In this document: one piece after another, positions 26,751-35,834 of the stretch
How positions within the stretch are numbered: position 1 is the stretch's first letter
Layout: the number at the start of each line of letters is the position of its first letter
NCBI RefSeq assembly: GCF_039540375.1
Contig: NZ_BAABEX010000029.1
Span: 1 to 64,000 of the forward strand
Direction of reading: 5' to 3'
Length of the DNA stretch: 64,000 bases
Origin: Acidovorax_G lacteus
GTDB taxonomy: Bacteria; Pseudomonadota; Gammaproteobacteria; Burkholderiales; Burkholderiaceae_C
Notes under the pieces: model-generated
What the model was told of the DNA's origin: nothing
The model's input: the letters and a program-made list of their open reading frames with translations, nothing else
Databases searched by the model: none
Made by a program: the position numbers and the translations under genes

Positions 26751-27524
26751 ATGGCAACACGCAAGAAACCAGCGCGCGACGGCACACGAGCGCTGCCCGA
26801 GGTCAGCATTTCCGAAGACGGCGACGTGCGCCACCTGCACCTGGGCACGCCCTGGATCCAGGGCTCCATGCGACTGGACGATCCGGTCGCGCTCGAACTG
26901 GAATACATACAGCGCATGATGGCCTGGCTGCTCTTTGTCGAGCCCGACACGGTGGCCGAGCGCCATGCCATGCAACTGGGCCTGGGGGCCGGGGCCATCA
27001 CCAAGTTCTGCCACCGCACCTTGGGCATGTGCACCACCGCAGTAGAGCTGAACCCGCAGGTGGTGGCGGTCTGCCGCCAGTGGTTCCGCCTTCCGCCCGA
27101 CGGCCCCATGCAACGCGTCGTATTGGCCGATGCCGCCGAAGAAATCCGCTCGCCGGAATGGACGGGCACGGTGGACGCGCTGGCGGTGGATCTGTACGAC
27201 CACGAGGCCGCTGCGCCGGTGCTTGACAGCCCGCAGTTCTACGGCGACTGCCGCGCCGCACTCAGCGACGAAGGCTGCATGACCGTGAACCTGTTCGGCC
27301 GTTCGTCCAGCTACGCGCGCAGCGTGCAGTCTTTGGCCGAAGCCTTTGGGCCGGATGCGCTCTGGGCCTTCAAGCCCACCCGCGAGGGCAATACCGTGGT
27401 GCTGGCGCAGCGCACGCCGCGCCGCCCGAGCCGCGCGGTGCTGCAGGCACGTGCCGACGCGATCCAGGCCCGCTGGGGACTGCCTGCGGTCAAGTGGCTG
27501 CGCGGATTCAAGCCCGTGGACTGA
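26751..27524 (+). CDS. Spermidine-synthase-like methyltransferase-fold protein
   Basis: A 257-residue protein of the SpeE-like Rossmann group: GTPWIQGSMRLDDP at the N terminus, motif I QLGLGAGAITKFCHR, an acidic residue after strand 2 (TTAVELNPQVV), and DALAVDLYD corresponding to the catalytic Asp region. It lacks the usual N-terminal beta-tetramer domain and some polyamine-binding residues, so aminopropyl transfer is not assured. It follows the glycosylase gene by 44 bp and may be in the same transcript. No clear ribosome site before the ATG. Confidence 0.85.
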   Translation: MATRKKPARDGTRALPEVSISEDGDVRHLHLGTPWIQGSMRLDDPVALELEYIQRMMAWLLFVEPDTVAERHAMQLGLGAGAITKFCHRTLGMCTTAVELNPQVVAVCRQWFRLPPDGPMQRVVLADAAEEIRSPEWTGTVDALAVDLYDHEAAAPVLDSPQFYGDCRAALSDEGCMTVNLFGRSSSYARSVQSLAEAFGPDALWAFKPTREGNTVVLAQRTPRRPSRAVLQARADAIQARWGLPAVKWLRGFKPVD

Positions 27525-27633
27525 ATCGCTGGACAACGCAGCCGGCGCTGCGGTGCCCGAACCCGCTACGATGCCGTGGCGCATCCCCGCCAGCGTCCGC
27601 CGCTGCGGGGGGCGCTGCCTCTGGGAGACCTCG

Positions 27634-29430
27634 ATGAACGCCATCACCAACGCCCCCGCGCACCGCGCCGCTGCACTGCCCTACATCGGCCCGCTGGACT
27701 GGCGCCGCGTGGTGGAGTGGCTGGCGGCCGACCGTGTGATTGCGCCCGAAGAAGCACAGCGCACCATTGCGCGCTGCGCCCAGGCCGAAAGCCGACAGCA
27801 CCCCCTGGTGCGGCTGGCCAGCGTGGCCATGACGCGCGCCAGCGACGGCAAGCCGCTGGACATCGAGACGCTCACCGAATATGTGGCCCAGCGTGCCGGG
27901 CTGCAGTACCTGCGCATCGACCCGCTGAAGGTGGACGTGGGCCGTGTGGCCGACGCCATGAGCGCCACCTACGCCGAACGCCACAAGGTACTGCCTGTGC
28001 AGGTCACGACCAAAGAGGTGGTCGTGGCCACGGCCGAGCCCTTCATCGACGACTGGGTGGCCGAGGTGGAGCGCCAGTCGCGCCGCCCGGTGCGCCGTGT
28101 GGTCGCCAATCCGCAGGACATCACGCGCTATACGGCCGAATTCTTTGCGCTGGCCAAGTCGGTGCGCGCCGCCCAGAAGGCGGGAGGCAGCACGGGCGGC
28201 AGCAGCTTCGAGCAACTGGTGGAACTGGGCCAGACCAACCGGCAGCTCGACGCCAACGACCAGGGCGTGGTGCGCGTGGTCGACTGGCTGTGGCAGTATG
28301 CGTTTGACCAGCGCGCCAGCGACATCCACCTGGAGCCACGGCGCGACCAGGGCGTGATCCGCTTTCGCATCGATGGTGTGCTGCACCCGGTTTATCAGAT
28401 GCCCATGGGCGTGCTCAATGCCATGGTGTCGCGCATCAAGTTGCTGGGCCGCATCGACGTGGTGGAAAAACGCCGCCCGCAGGACGGACGCATCAAGACC
28501 CGCAACCAGCGCGGTGACGAGGTGGAAATGCGCCTGTCCACGCTGCCCACGGCCTTTGGCGAGAAGATGGTCATGCGCATCTTCGATCCGGACAACACCG
28601 TGAAGGACCTGGACGCACTGGGCTTTGCGCAGCACGATGCACAGCGTTGGGAGGCTCTGGTGCGCCGTCCGCACGGCATCATCTTGGTGACGGGGCCCAC
28701 GGGTTCGGGCAAGACCACCACGCTGTACTCCACCCTCAAGCGTGTGGCCACCGAAGAGGTGAACGTGAGCACGGTGGAAGACCCGATCGAGATGATCGAG
28801 CCCAGCTTCAACCAGACGCAGGTGCAGCCCCAGCTCGACTTCAATTTCGCCGAGGGCCTGCGCGCGCTGATGCGCCAGGACCCGGACATCATCATGGTGG
28901 GCGAAATCCGCGACCTGGAGACCGCTGAGATGGCCGTGCAGGCCGCGCTGACCGGGCATCTGGTGTTCTCGACCCTGCACACCAACGACGCGCCTTCGGC
29001 CATCACGCGCCTGATGGAGCTGGGCGTGCCCGCCTACCTGATCAATGCCACGCTGCTGGGGGTGCTGGCCCAGCGCTTGGTGCGTACTCTGTGCAGCCAG
29101 TGCCGTCAGCCCGACCCTGAGGCACGCCTCGAAACCCTGACCGACGCGGTGCGTCCCTGGAAGCTGCAAGGTGGCTACCAGCCCTACCGTCCCGTGGGCT
29201 GTGTGGACTGCCGCATGAGCGGCTACCGCGGCCGTATGGGCTTGTACGAACTGCTCACCGTGACGGAGGCGTTGCGCGAAAAGATCAACCAGTCCCCGTC
29301 GATGGAGCAGTTGCGCCGCCAGGCTGTGGCCGACGGCATGCGCCCGCTGCGTCTGGCCGGTGCGCTGCGGGTGGCAGAGGGCGTGACCACGCTCGAAGAG
29401 GTGGTGGTCGCAACGCCGCCCATCGAATAA
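27634..29430 (+). CDS. GspE/PilB-type secretion ATPase, stand-alone
   Basis: A 598-residue ATPase of the type II secretion / type IV pilus assembly family. An N-terminal GspE-II (MshEN-like) domain is followed by the N2 domain and the catalytic domain. Walker A is GPTGSGKT (354-361); Asp boxes lie in VEDPIE and RQDPDIIMVGEIRD; His boxes in LTGHLVFSTLHTND. A tetracysteine zinc site is present (C487, C490, C523, C526). GGGAGA lies before the ATG. No other secretion or pilin gene is nearby, so its platform proteins must be encoded elsewhere. Confidence 0.93.
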   Translation: MNAITNAPAHRAAALPYIGPLDWRRVVEWLAADRVIAPEEAQRTIARCAQAESRQHPLVRLASVAMTRASDGKPLDIETLTEYVAQRAGLQYLRIDPLKVDVGRVADAMSATYAERHKVLPVQVTTKEVVVATAEPFIDDWVAEVERQSRRPVRRVVANPQDITRYTAEFFALAKSVRAAQKAGGSTGGSSFEQLVELGQTNRQLDANDQGVVRVVDWLWQYAFDQRASDIHLEPRRDQGVIRFRIDGVLHPVYQMPMGVLNAMVSRIKLLGRIDVVEKRRPQDGRIKTRNQRGDEVEMRLSTLPTAFGEKMVMRIFDPDNTVKDLDALGFAQHDAQRWEALVRRPHGIILVTGPTGSGKTTTLYSTLKRVATEEVNVSTVEDPIEMIEPSFNQTQVQPQLDFNFAEGLRALMRQDPDIIMVGEIRDLETAEMAVQAALTGHLVFSTLHTNDAPSAITRLMELGVPAYLINATLLGVLAQRLVRTLCSQCRQPDPEARLETLTDAVRPWKLQGGYQPYRPVGCVDCRMSGYRGRMGLYELLTVTEALREKINQSPSMEQLRRQAVADGMRPLRLAGALRVAEGVTTLEEVVVATPPIE

Positions 29431-29592
29431 GGCGCGGCGTTCCAGGCGGGCTTTGCGCGGCTCTGTCGCCTTGGTGACCCGCGCTGTGCGTCCCGGCCTC
29501 GGCTGCGGTTGTCGCGTAGGTGGAATCCACATCCGGAGCAGGGATGCGTGGCCCCACAATCGCGCATCGGTATTCCGCCAAGGAGACACATC

Positions 29593-30081
29593 GTGAGAAT
29601 CAAAAGTCAAAAAGACTTCTTCTCCGGCCTCATGTTCATGGGCGTCGGAGGCGCGTTTGCCTGGGGGGCAACGCAATACAACATCGGCACCGGCGCCCGC
29701 ATGGGCCCTGGCTACTTCCCGCTGATGCTGGGCATCCTGCTCGCGGTGATCGGTGCCATCATCACCGTCAAGGCGACCATCACCGAGACGGCCGATGGCG
29801 ACAAGATCGGCAAGTGGGCATGGCGGCCGCTGATTTTCGTGCTCGGAGCCAACGTGGCCTTCGGCATTCTGCTGGGCGGAATCCCGAGCCTGGGCATTCC
29901 GGCCATGGGTCTGATCGTGGCGATCTACGCGCTCACCTTCATTGCCAGCCTGGCAGGCAGCCAATTCAAGGCCCTGGAGGTCTTCATCTTGGCCACCGTT
30001 CTGGCGGTGGGCAGTTATGCGGCCTTCGTGCTGGCGCTCAAGCTCCAGTTCCCGGTGTGGCCCAGTTTCATTGCCGGCTGA
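29593..30081 (+). CDS. tctB: Tripartite tricarboxylate transporter small membrane subunit TctB
   Basis: A 162-residue membrane protein with four TM segments, the small subunit of a TTT-family secondary transporter. The start is GTG at 29593, preceded by AGGAGA at 6-7 nt, and matches the typical MRIKSQKDFFSGLMF beginning. It partners TctA, encoded 15 bp downstream. A possible -10 (CACAAT) lies at about 29553. No periplasmic binding protein gene (TctC) is adjacent. Confidence 0.95.
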   Translation: MRIKSQKDFFSGLMFMGVGGAFAWGATQYNIGTGARMGPGYFPLMLGILLAVIGAIITVKATITETADGDKIGKWAWRPLIFVLGANVAFGILLGGIPSLGIPAMGLIVAIYALTFIASLAGSQFKALEVFILATVLAVGSYAAFVLALKLQFPVWPSFIAG

Positions 30082-30096
30082 TCGGGGAGCACGACC

Positions 30097-31608
30097 ATGG
30101 ACTTGATTCAGAACCTGGCGACCGGTTTCGGCGTCGCCTTCACCTTCCAGAACCTCATCTACTGCTTCATCGGCTGCCTGCTGGGCACGCTGATCGGGGT
30201 GCTGCCCGGCATCGGTCCGGTGGCGACCATTGCCATGCTGCTACCGGCCACCTATGCGCTGCCCCCGGTGGCTGCGCTGATCATGCTGGCGGGTATCTAC
30301 TACGGCGCCCAGTACGGCGGTTCCACCACGGCCATTCTCGTGAATCTGCCGGGCGAGTCCTCGTCGGTCGTCACGGTGATCGATGGCTACCAGATGGCGC
30401 GCAATGGGCGAGCGGGGCCAGCACTGGCCGCGGCAGGCCTGGGCTCGTTCTTTGCAGGTTGTGCGGGCACGCTGATCCTGGCCGCGTTCGCGCCGCCGCT
30501 GACCGAGGTGGCCTTCAAGTTCGGCCCGGCCGAGTATTTCTCGCTCATGGTGCTGGGCCTGATCGGCGCTGTGGTGCTGGCCTCCGGCTCGCTCCTCAAG
30601 GCGGTGGCCATGATCGTGCTGGGCCTGCTGCTGGGGCTGATCGGCACCGATGTGAACTCGGGCGTGGCCCGCTACAGCTTTGACATCCCGGAACTCACCG
30701 ACGGCATCGGCTTCGTGGTGATTGCCATGGGCGTGTTCGGTTACGGCGAAATCATTGCCAACCTCTCGCGCCCGGATGACGAGCGTGAGGTCTTCACTGC
30801 CAAGGTGCAGGGTCTGCTGCCCACCAAGCAAGACTTCATGCGCATGGTGCCGGCGGTACTGCGTGGCACGGCGCTGGGTTCTGCGCTGGGCATTCTGCCG
30901 GGCGGCGGTGCGCTGCTGGCGGCCTTTGCGGCCTACACGGTCGAAAAGAAGACCAAGCTCAAAGCGGGCGAAGTGCCGTTTGGCAAGGGCAACATCCGCG
31001 GTGTGGCGGCGCCCGAGTCGGCCAACAACGCTGGTTCGCAGACCTCGTTCATTCCGCTGCTCACGCTGGGCATTCCGCCCAACGCGGTGATGGCGCTGAT
31101 GGTGGGGGCCATGACCATCCACAACATCCAGCCGGGCCCGCAGGTGATGACCAGCAACCCCGAGTTGTTCTGGGGCCTGATCGCCTCGATGTGGATCGGC
31201 AACGCCATGCTGGTGATCCTGAACCTGCCGCTGATCGGCCTGTGGATCAAGCTGCTGACGGTGCCCTACCGCTGGCTGTTTCCGTCCATCGTGCTGTTCT
31301 GCGCCGTGGGCGTGTATTCGACCAACAACAACACCTGGGACGTGTGGATGGTGGGCCTGTTCGGCCTGATCGGCTACATCTTCCACAAGTTGGGTACCGA
31401 GCCCGCGCCGCTGCTGCTCGGCTTCATCCTGGGCCCGATGATGGAAGAGAACCTGCGCCGTGCATTGCTGCTGTCGCGCGGCGACTGGAGCGTGTTTGTC
31501 ACGCGCCCGCTCTCGGCCGGCCTGCTGGCGGCGGCGGCCCTGTTGCTCATCATCGTGCTGCTGCCGGCGGTGAAGAACAAACGCGAAGAAGCCTTCGTCG
31601 ACGACTGA
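30097..31608 (+). CDS. tctA: Tripartite tricarboxylate transporter large membrane subunit TctA
   Basis: A 503-residue integral membrane protein with about 11-12 TM segments. Hallmark segments include GVLPGIGPVATIAMLLP near the N terminus and GILPGGGALLAAFAAYTVEK in the second half, which are the twin glycine-rich loops of the family, plus GIPPNAVMALMVGAM. With TctB and a periplasmic TctC it imports carboxylates such as citrate using an ion gradient. The substrate is set by the binding protein, which is not encoded here. An intrinsic terminator follows. Confidence 0.97.
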   Translation: MDLIQNLATGFGVAFTFQNLIYCFIGCLLGTLIGVLPGIGPVATIAMLLPATYALPPVAALIMLAGIYYGAQYGGSTTAILVNLPGESSSVVTVIDGYQMARNGRAGPALAAAGLGSFFAGCAGTLILAAFAPPLTEVAFKFGPAEYFSLMVLGLIGAVVLASGSLLKAVAMIVLGLLLGLIGTDVNSGVARYSFDIPELTDGIGFVVIAMGVFGYGEIIANLSRPDDEREVFTAKVQGLLPTKQDFMRMVPAVLRGTALGSALGILPGGGALLAAFAAYTVEKKTKLKAGEVPFGKGNIRGVAAPESANNAGSQTSFIPLLTLGIPPNAVMALMVGAMTIHNIQPGPQVMTSNPELFWGLIASMWIGNAMLVILNLPLIGLWIKLLTVPYRWLFPSIVLFCAVGVYSTNNNTWDVWMVGLFGLIGYIFHKLGTEPAPLLLGFILGPMMEENLRRALLLSRGDWSVFVTRPLSAGLLAAAALLLIIVLLPAVKNKREEAFVDD

Positions 31609-31643
31609 CCGCCGCTTGGGGGCCGAACGGCCCGGCGCATGCA

Positions 31644-31670
31644 AACGGCACCCTGCGGGGTGCCGTTTTT
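31644..31670 (+). terminator. Intrinsic terminator of tctBA
   Basis: AACGGCACCC (31644-31653) pairs with GGGTGCCGTT (31658-31667), followed by a T-tract. It lies 36 nt after the tctA stop. Confidence 0.9.
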
Positions 31671-31787
31671 CATGGTGGGTGCCACGGGTCGCATCGGCTC
31701 TGGGGAGCGCTCTCGGGCCCTGTGCTGTCGGCTGCGTACACAATGGCGGGCCGCGCCCCGCCCGGGGCGCCCGAGCCGACTGCCCGC

Positions 31788-33083
31788 ATGAACCTGCCTG
31801 TCCGTCCCGCACAGCACCCGCAACGGGCGCTGCTGCACAACGAGATCCACGCCCGCCCGCCCGAAGCGCTGAGCGCGCCACTGGCCATCGCCCACATCGT
31901 GATGCTGACCGACGCTGCAGGGCGAGAGGCCAGCCGCGCCCATGTGGCTGCGCTGCTGCGCGACCACCACATGGCGCCGCCGGATGCGCAAACCACGCAC
32001 CTGCGCACCGACCTCGGGGCCTTCCGCCTGCGCTGGGAACTGCACACCGAGTTCGTGTCGTGGACCTTCAGCGTGCCGCTGCAGGACGCAGGCTTTGGCG
32101 AGCGTGCGCCGCCCAGCGCCATCGACGCCGTGCCCCGCGACTGGCTGGCCGCGCTGCCCGGACAGTGCCTGTGCAGCCTGAACCTGTGGGTGCTGCCCAC
32201 GAGCCGCTTTGGCTCGGGCTCGCTGGTAGGCCATGTACTGCATGAGGACACGCTGGTCGCATCCACCGTGGCCGATGGGCACGGCGAGGTGTACACCGAC
32301 TTCGCCATCCATGCCGACGGGTTTTCGCGCATGGTGCTGCTCACGGGCGGCATGACGCCGCGCCGCCTGGGCCGTCTGGTGCAGCGCCTGCTCGAAATCG
32401 AAACCTACCGCATGGCCGCGCTGCTGGGCCTGCCCGCCGCGCGCGAGGCTGCGAGCGTGCTGGCCTCGGCCGAGCGCGAACTGGCCGAGCTGGCCGAAGC
32501 CATCCGCAGCGCCAACCGCGACGCCGAGCCCGTGCTGCTCGACCGCCTCACGCGGCTGGCGGGCCAGGTCGAGAGCCAGTACGCAGCCACGCATTCGCGT
32601 TTTTCGGCCAGCAGCGCGTACTTCGAACTGCTGGACCGCCGCATCCAGGACATTGCCGAGTCGCGCCTGGCGGGCCTACAGACCATCCGCGAATTCATGG
32701 ACCGCCGCCTGACCCCGGCGCGCAGTACCTGCGAATGGGCGGCACGGCGGCAGGATGCTCTGTCGCAGCGCGTCTCGCGCATGAGCAACCTGCTGCGCAC
32801 GCGCGTCGAGATCGAGCAGCAGCAAAGCAGCCAGGCGCTGCTGGCCACCATGAACCAGCGGCAGGACCTGCAGCTCAAGCTGCAGTCCACCGTGGAAGGC
32901 TTGTCGGTGGCCGCGATCACCTACTACATCGTGGGGCTGGTCAGCTACCTGGCCAAGGGTGCGCAGGGCCTGGGCTGGCCGCTGTCGCCCGAGACGACGG
33001 CCGCCATCGCGATTCCCGTGGTGGCGGCGGGTGTGTGGTGGTCGCTGCGGCGGCTGCACCAGCGCATGTTCCACCGCGCCTGA
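31788..33083 (+). CDS. DUF3422-family membrane protein
   Basis: A 431-residue protein of the DUF3422 family: N-terminal RALLHNEIHARPPE, a middle region GGMTPRRLGRLVQRLLEIETYRMAALL, a long helical coiled-coil-like part (about 200-370), and two TM segments at the C terminus (ITYYIVGLVSYLAKG and AIAIPVVAAGVWWSL). The CorA-like arrangement of a helical cytoplasmic part plus two C-terminal TMs is notable, but no GMN motif is seen. ATG at 31743 was rejected as start because it overlaps the -10-like TACACAAT. Function unknown. Confidence 0.88.
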   Translation: MNLPVRPAQHPQRALLHNEIHARPPEALSAPLAIAHIVMLTDAAGREASRAHVAALLRDHHMAPPDAQTTHLRTDLGAFRLRWELHTEFVSWTFSVPLQDAGFGERAPPSAIDAVPRDWLAALPGQCLCSLNLWVLPTSRFGSGSLVGHVLHEDTLVASTVADGHGEVYTDFAIHADGFSRMVLLTGGMTPRRLGRLVQRLLEIETYRMAALLGLPAAREAASVLASAERELAELAEAIRSANRDAEPVLLDRLTRLAGQVESQYAATHSRFSASSAYFELLDRRIQDIAESRLAGLQTIREFMDRRLTPARSTCEWAARRQDALSQRVSRMSNLLRTRVEIEQQQSSQALLATMNQRQDLQLKLQSTVEGLSVAAITYYIVGLVSYLAKGAQGLGWPLSPETTAAIAIPVVAAGVWWSLRRLHQRMFHRA

Positions 33084-33157
33084 AGCCAGGCTGGACGCGG
33101 CCTGGCGGCCCGCACTCGGGTTTGGCGTGGGGCGCTGCGCGTTGGCGGTGTGCGGCC

Positions 33158-33163
33158 CATAAT
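33158..33163 (+). promoter_or_regulatory. -10 box, predicted leaderless transcript of the GGT-like gene
   Basis: CATAAT is followed after 6 nt by the ATG at 33170, so the transcript should start at the initiation codon. There is no Shine-Dalgarno. No clear -35 box is seen. Confidence 0.5.
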
Positions 33164-33169
33164 GGCCGC

Positions 33170-34789
33170 ATGGACTTCCGCTACGCCACGCCTTACGCGA
33201 GCCTGCGCCTACCGGTGTTCGCGCGCAACCTGGTTGCCACCTCCCACCCGCTGGCCGCGCAGGCCGGGCTGCGCATGTTGCAGCAGGGCGGCAATGCGGT
33301 CGATGCGGCCATTGCCGCCGCCGCCGCCATGACCATTTGCGAGCCCGTGAGCAACGGCCTGGGCAGCGATGCGTTCTGCATCTTGTGGGACGGGCAGCAT
33401 TTGCACGGGCTCAACGCCTCGGGCCGCGCGCCTGCGGCCTGGACGCCGGCCTACTTCCACCATCGCTATGGCCGTGCCCCGACGCCGCCGCGCCGGGGCG
33501 TCGATTCGGTCACGGTGCCCGGGGCGGTGAGCGCCTGGGCCGCACTGTCGGAGCGCTTTGGCCGCCTGCCCTTTGCCGACCTGATGGAGCCCGCCGCCGA
33601 GATTGCCGAGCGCGGCTACGCCGTGCCCGTGGTGGTGCAGCAGAAGTGGGCCGCAGCCACGCCTGAGCTGCAGGCCCAGCCTGGCTTTGCGCAGAGCTTT
33701 CTGCCCTGGGGCCGTGCGCCGCAGGTGGGCGAGCGCTTTGCATTCCCGGCCGCCGCCCGCGCGCTGCGCAGCATCGGGGCCACGCGCGGCGAGTCGTTTT
33801 ACCGCGGCGAGATTGCGCAGGCCATGGCACGCTTCATCCAGCAGCACGGCGGCAGCCTGACCACGGCCGATTTGGCCGCGCACGCGCCCGAGTGGGTCGC
33901 GCCGATTGCGCGCCGCTACCGCGGCTATGAGGTGCACGAGATTCCGCCCAATGGCCAGGGCATTGCGGCGCTGATGGCACTGGGCATGCTCGAGCGCTTT
34001 GATCTGGCCGCGCTGCCGCCCGATGGCGTGGCCGCGCAGCACCTGCAGATCGAGGCCATCAAGCTCGCGTTTGCCGACCTGTACCGCTACGTGGCCGAGC
34101 CCGCGCGCATGGAGGTCACGCCCGCGCAGTTGCTGGACGATGCCTACCTCGCGTCGCGCGCGCGGCTTATTGACCCGCGCCGCGCCCAGGCCTTTGGTGC
34201 GGGCAACCCAGTGCGTGGCGGCACCATCTACCTCACGGCAGCCGATGCGCAGGGCATGATGGTGAGCTTCATTCAGAGCAACTACGCGGGCTTCGGCTCG
34301 GGCTGTGTGGAGCCGCAGTTCGGCATCAGCCTGCAAAACCGCGGCCACGGCTTCAGCACCGACCCGGCCGGCCCCAACCCCGCCAACCTGGTGGCTCCAG
34401 GGCAGCGGCCGTTTCACACCATCATCCCGGCTTTCGTGACGCAGGGGGGCGCACCGGTGATGAGCTTTGGCGTAATGGGCGCCAACATGCAGCCGCAAGG
34501 CCATGTGCAAACGCTGGTGCGCATGCTCGACCACGCGCAGAACCCGCAGACGGCGTGCGATGCGCCGCGCTGGCGCTTCAACCAGGGCCTGGCGCTCAAT
34601 GTGGAGGCCCAGATGCCCGCCGACACCGTGCAGGGCCTGGCGGAGCTGGGCCACCAGCTCGAGGTGCTGCAGGACCCCTACCAGGACTTTGGCGCCGGCC
34701 AGTTCATCTGGCGCCTGGGCGACCCGGCGGTGGAGGGCTACGTGGCGGCCAGCGACCCGCGCCGCGATGGCCTGGTGGCGGGGTGGTGA
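33170..34789 (+). CDS. Gamma-glutamyltransferase-family protein without signal peptide
   Basis: A 539-residue N-terminal-nucleophile hydrolase of the GGT family. It has LVATSHPLAAQAGLRMLQQG GNAVDAAIAAA near the N terminus, the SVTVPGAVSAW segment, and the cleavage/nucleophile region RGGTIYLTAADAQG, where T352 is the likely nucleophile (the usual TTH is replaced by T-I-Y). The small-subunit motif NPANLVAPGQRPFHTIIP is present. Classical GGT is exported; here there is no signal peptide, suggesting a cytoplasmic enzyme such as a cephalosporin-acylase- or GGT-like amidohydrolase. The next gene follows after 21 bp. Confidence 0.9.
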   Translation: MDFRYATPYASLRLPVFARNLVATSHPLAAQAGLRMLQQGGNAVDAAIAAAAAMTICEPVSNGLGSDAFCILWDGQHLHGLNASGRAPAAWTPAYFHHRYGRAPTPPRRGVDSVTVPGAVSAWAALSERFGRLPFADLMEPAAEIAERGYAVPVVVQQKWAAATPELQAQPGFAQSFLPWGRAPQVGERFAFPAAARALRSIGATRGESFYRGEIAQAMARFIQQHGGSLTTADLAAHAPEWVAPIARRYRGYEVHEIPPNGQGIAALMALGMLERFDLAALPPDGVAAQHLQIEAIKLAFADLYRYVAEPARMEVTPAQLLDDAYLASRARLIDPRRAQAFGAGNPVRGGTIYLTAADAQGMMVSFIQSNYAGFGSGCVEPQFGISLQNRGHGFSTDPAGPNPANLVAPGQRPFHTIIPAFVTQGGAPVMSFGVMGANMQPQGHVQTLVRMLDHAQNPQTACDAPRWRFNQGLALNVEAQMPADTVQGLAELGHQLEVLQDPYQDFGAGQFIWRLGDPAVEGYVAASDPRRDGLVAGW

Positions 34790-34810
34790 GCACCCGTGGC
34801 CAAGGATTTC

Positions 34811-35737
34811 ATGCCAAATCGGGCTGAGAACCAGCAAAGTCAAGCACGACTAGCTCCTAAAAGCATAGCGTCTGGGCTGGTGCTGGCGCTGCTCGGGTCG
34901 ATTGCGTTCAGCGGCAAGGCCATCATCGTCAAGCTGGCCTACCGCTATGGCGTGGATGCGGTCACGCTCATCATGTACCGCATGCTCTTTGCGCTGCCGA
35001 TCTTTGCCACCATGGCCTGGTGGGCCAGCCGGGGCAAGCCGCCCTTGTCGAGGCGCGACTGGCTGGGCGTGCTGGGCCTGGGGGTGACGGGCTACTACCT
35101 GGCGAGCTTTCTGGACTTTGCGGGGCTGGCCTACATCAGCGCCAGCCTGGAGCGGCTGATCCTGTACCTCAACCCCACGCTGGTCATGCTGCTGGGCTGG
35201 CTGCTGTACGGGCGGCGGCTGTCCATGCAGCAGGCGCTGGGCATGGCCATCAGCTACGCCGGGGTGGTGCTGGTGTTCGGGCACGAGGCTTCGTTCACCG
35301 GCGGGCACACCGCCTGGGGTGCGCTGCTGGTGTTCCTGAGTGCGGTGAGCTACGCCATCTACCTCGTCTACAGCGGCGAGATGGTGCAGCGCCTGGGCTC
35401 GCTGCGCCTGGTGGGGCTGGCCACCACCGTGGCCTGTGGGCTGTGCCTGCTGCAGTTTGTGCTGCTTCGGCCGCTGTCGGCCGCCGTGGTGGCGCCCGAG
35501 GTGCTGTGGCTGTCGGTGCTCAACGCCACACTGTGCACCGCTGCGCCGGTGTTGATGGTGATGATGGCGATCGAACGCATTGGCGCGGGCCTGGCTGCGC
35601 AGGCCGGCATGGTGGGGCCGTTGTCCACCATCGCCATGGGCATCGCCATTCTCGGCGAGCCCTTCACCGCCTGGGTGGCGGCCGGTACGGCCCTGGTGCT
35701 GGTGGGCATCACCGTGTTCACCCGCGCTGCGCGCTGA
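34811..35737 (+). CDS. EamA/DMT-family transporter
   Basis: A 308-residue inner-membrane protein with ten predicted TM segments in two EamA repeats, the drug/metabolite transporter architecture. Substrate unknown. The ATG at 34811 has AAGGA 5 nt upstream; a GTG at 34796 is an alternative. Codons 11-20 coincide with a degenerate copy of the interspersed AATAGC-type repeat (34841-34870), so the cytoplasmic N-terminal tail appears to have been built on repeat DNA; the first TM begins just after it. Confidence 0.93.
   Translation: MPNRAENQQSQARLAPKSIASGLVLALLGSIAFSGKAIIVKLAYRYGVDAVTLIMYRMLFALPIFATMAWWASRGKPPLSRRDWLGVLGLGVTGYYLASFLDFAGLAYISASLERLILYLNPTLVMLLGWLLYGRRLSMQQALGMAISYAGVVLVFGHEASFTGGHTAWGALLVFLSAVSYAIYLVYSGEMVQRLGSLRLVGLATTVACGLCLLQFVLLRPLSAAVVAPEVLWLSVLNATLCTAAPVLMVMMAIERIGAGLAAQAGMVGPLSTIAMGIAILGEPFTAWVAAGTALVLVGITVFTRAAR
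34841..34870 (+). repeat. Degenerate AATAGC-type repeat inside the EamA gene start
   Basis: CAAGCACGACTAGCTCC, then TAAAAGCATAGCG, resembles the repeat at 19928-19957 (AGCACGAGCAGCTATC, then AAATTAATAGC). It is read in frame as part of the transporter N-terminal tail. Confidence 0.45.
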
Positions 35738-35834
35738 GCCTGCGGCTCAGGCCGCAGCGGTGGGGCCGCTTGGGGCCCGGGGCGGTATCGGCACCGCGCC
35801 CAGGTCGGCGTGGCGGCGAGGAGGTATGGCGGCG

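Noticed and set aside
27508..29964. An 818-codon open frame opposite the GspE-like gene
   Set aside because: Composition is His/Arg/Gly-rich shadow sequence; the plus strand encodes a complete ATPase with all motifs.
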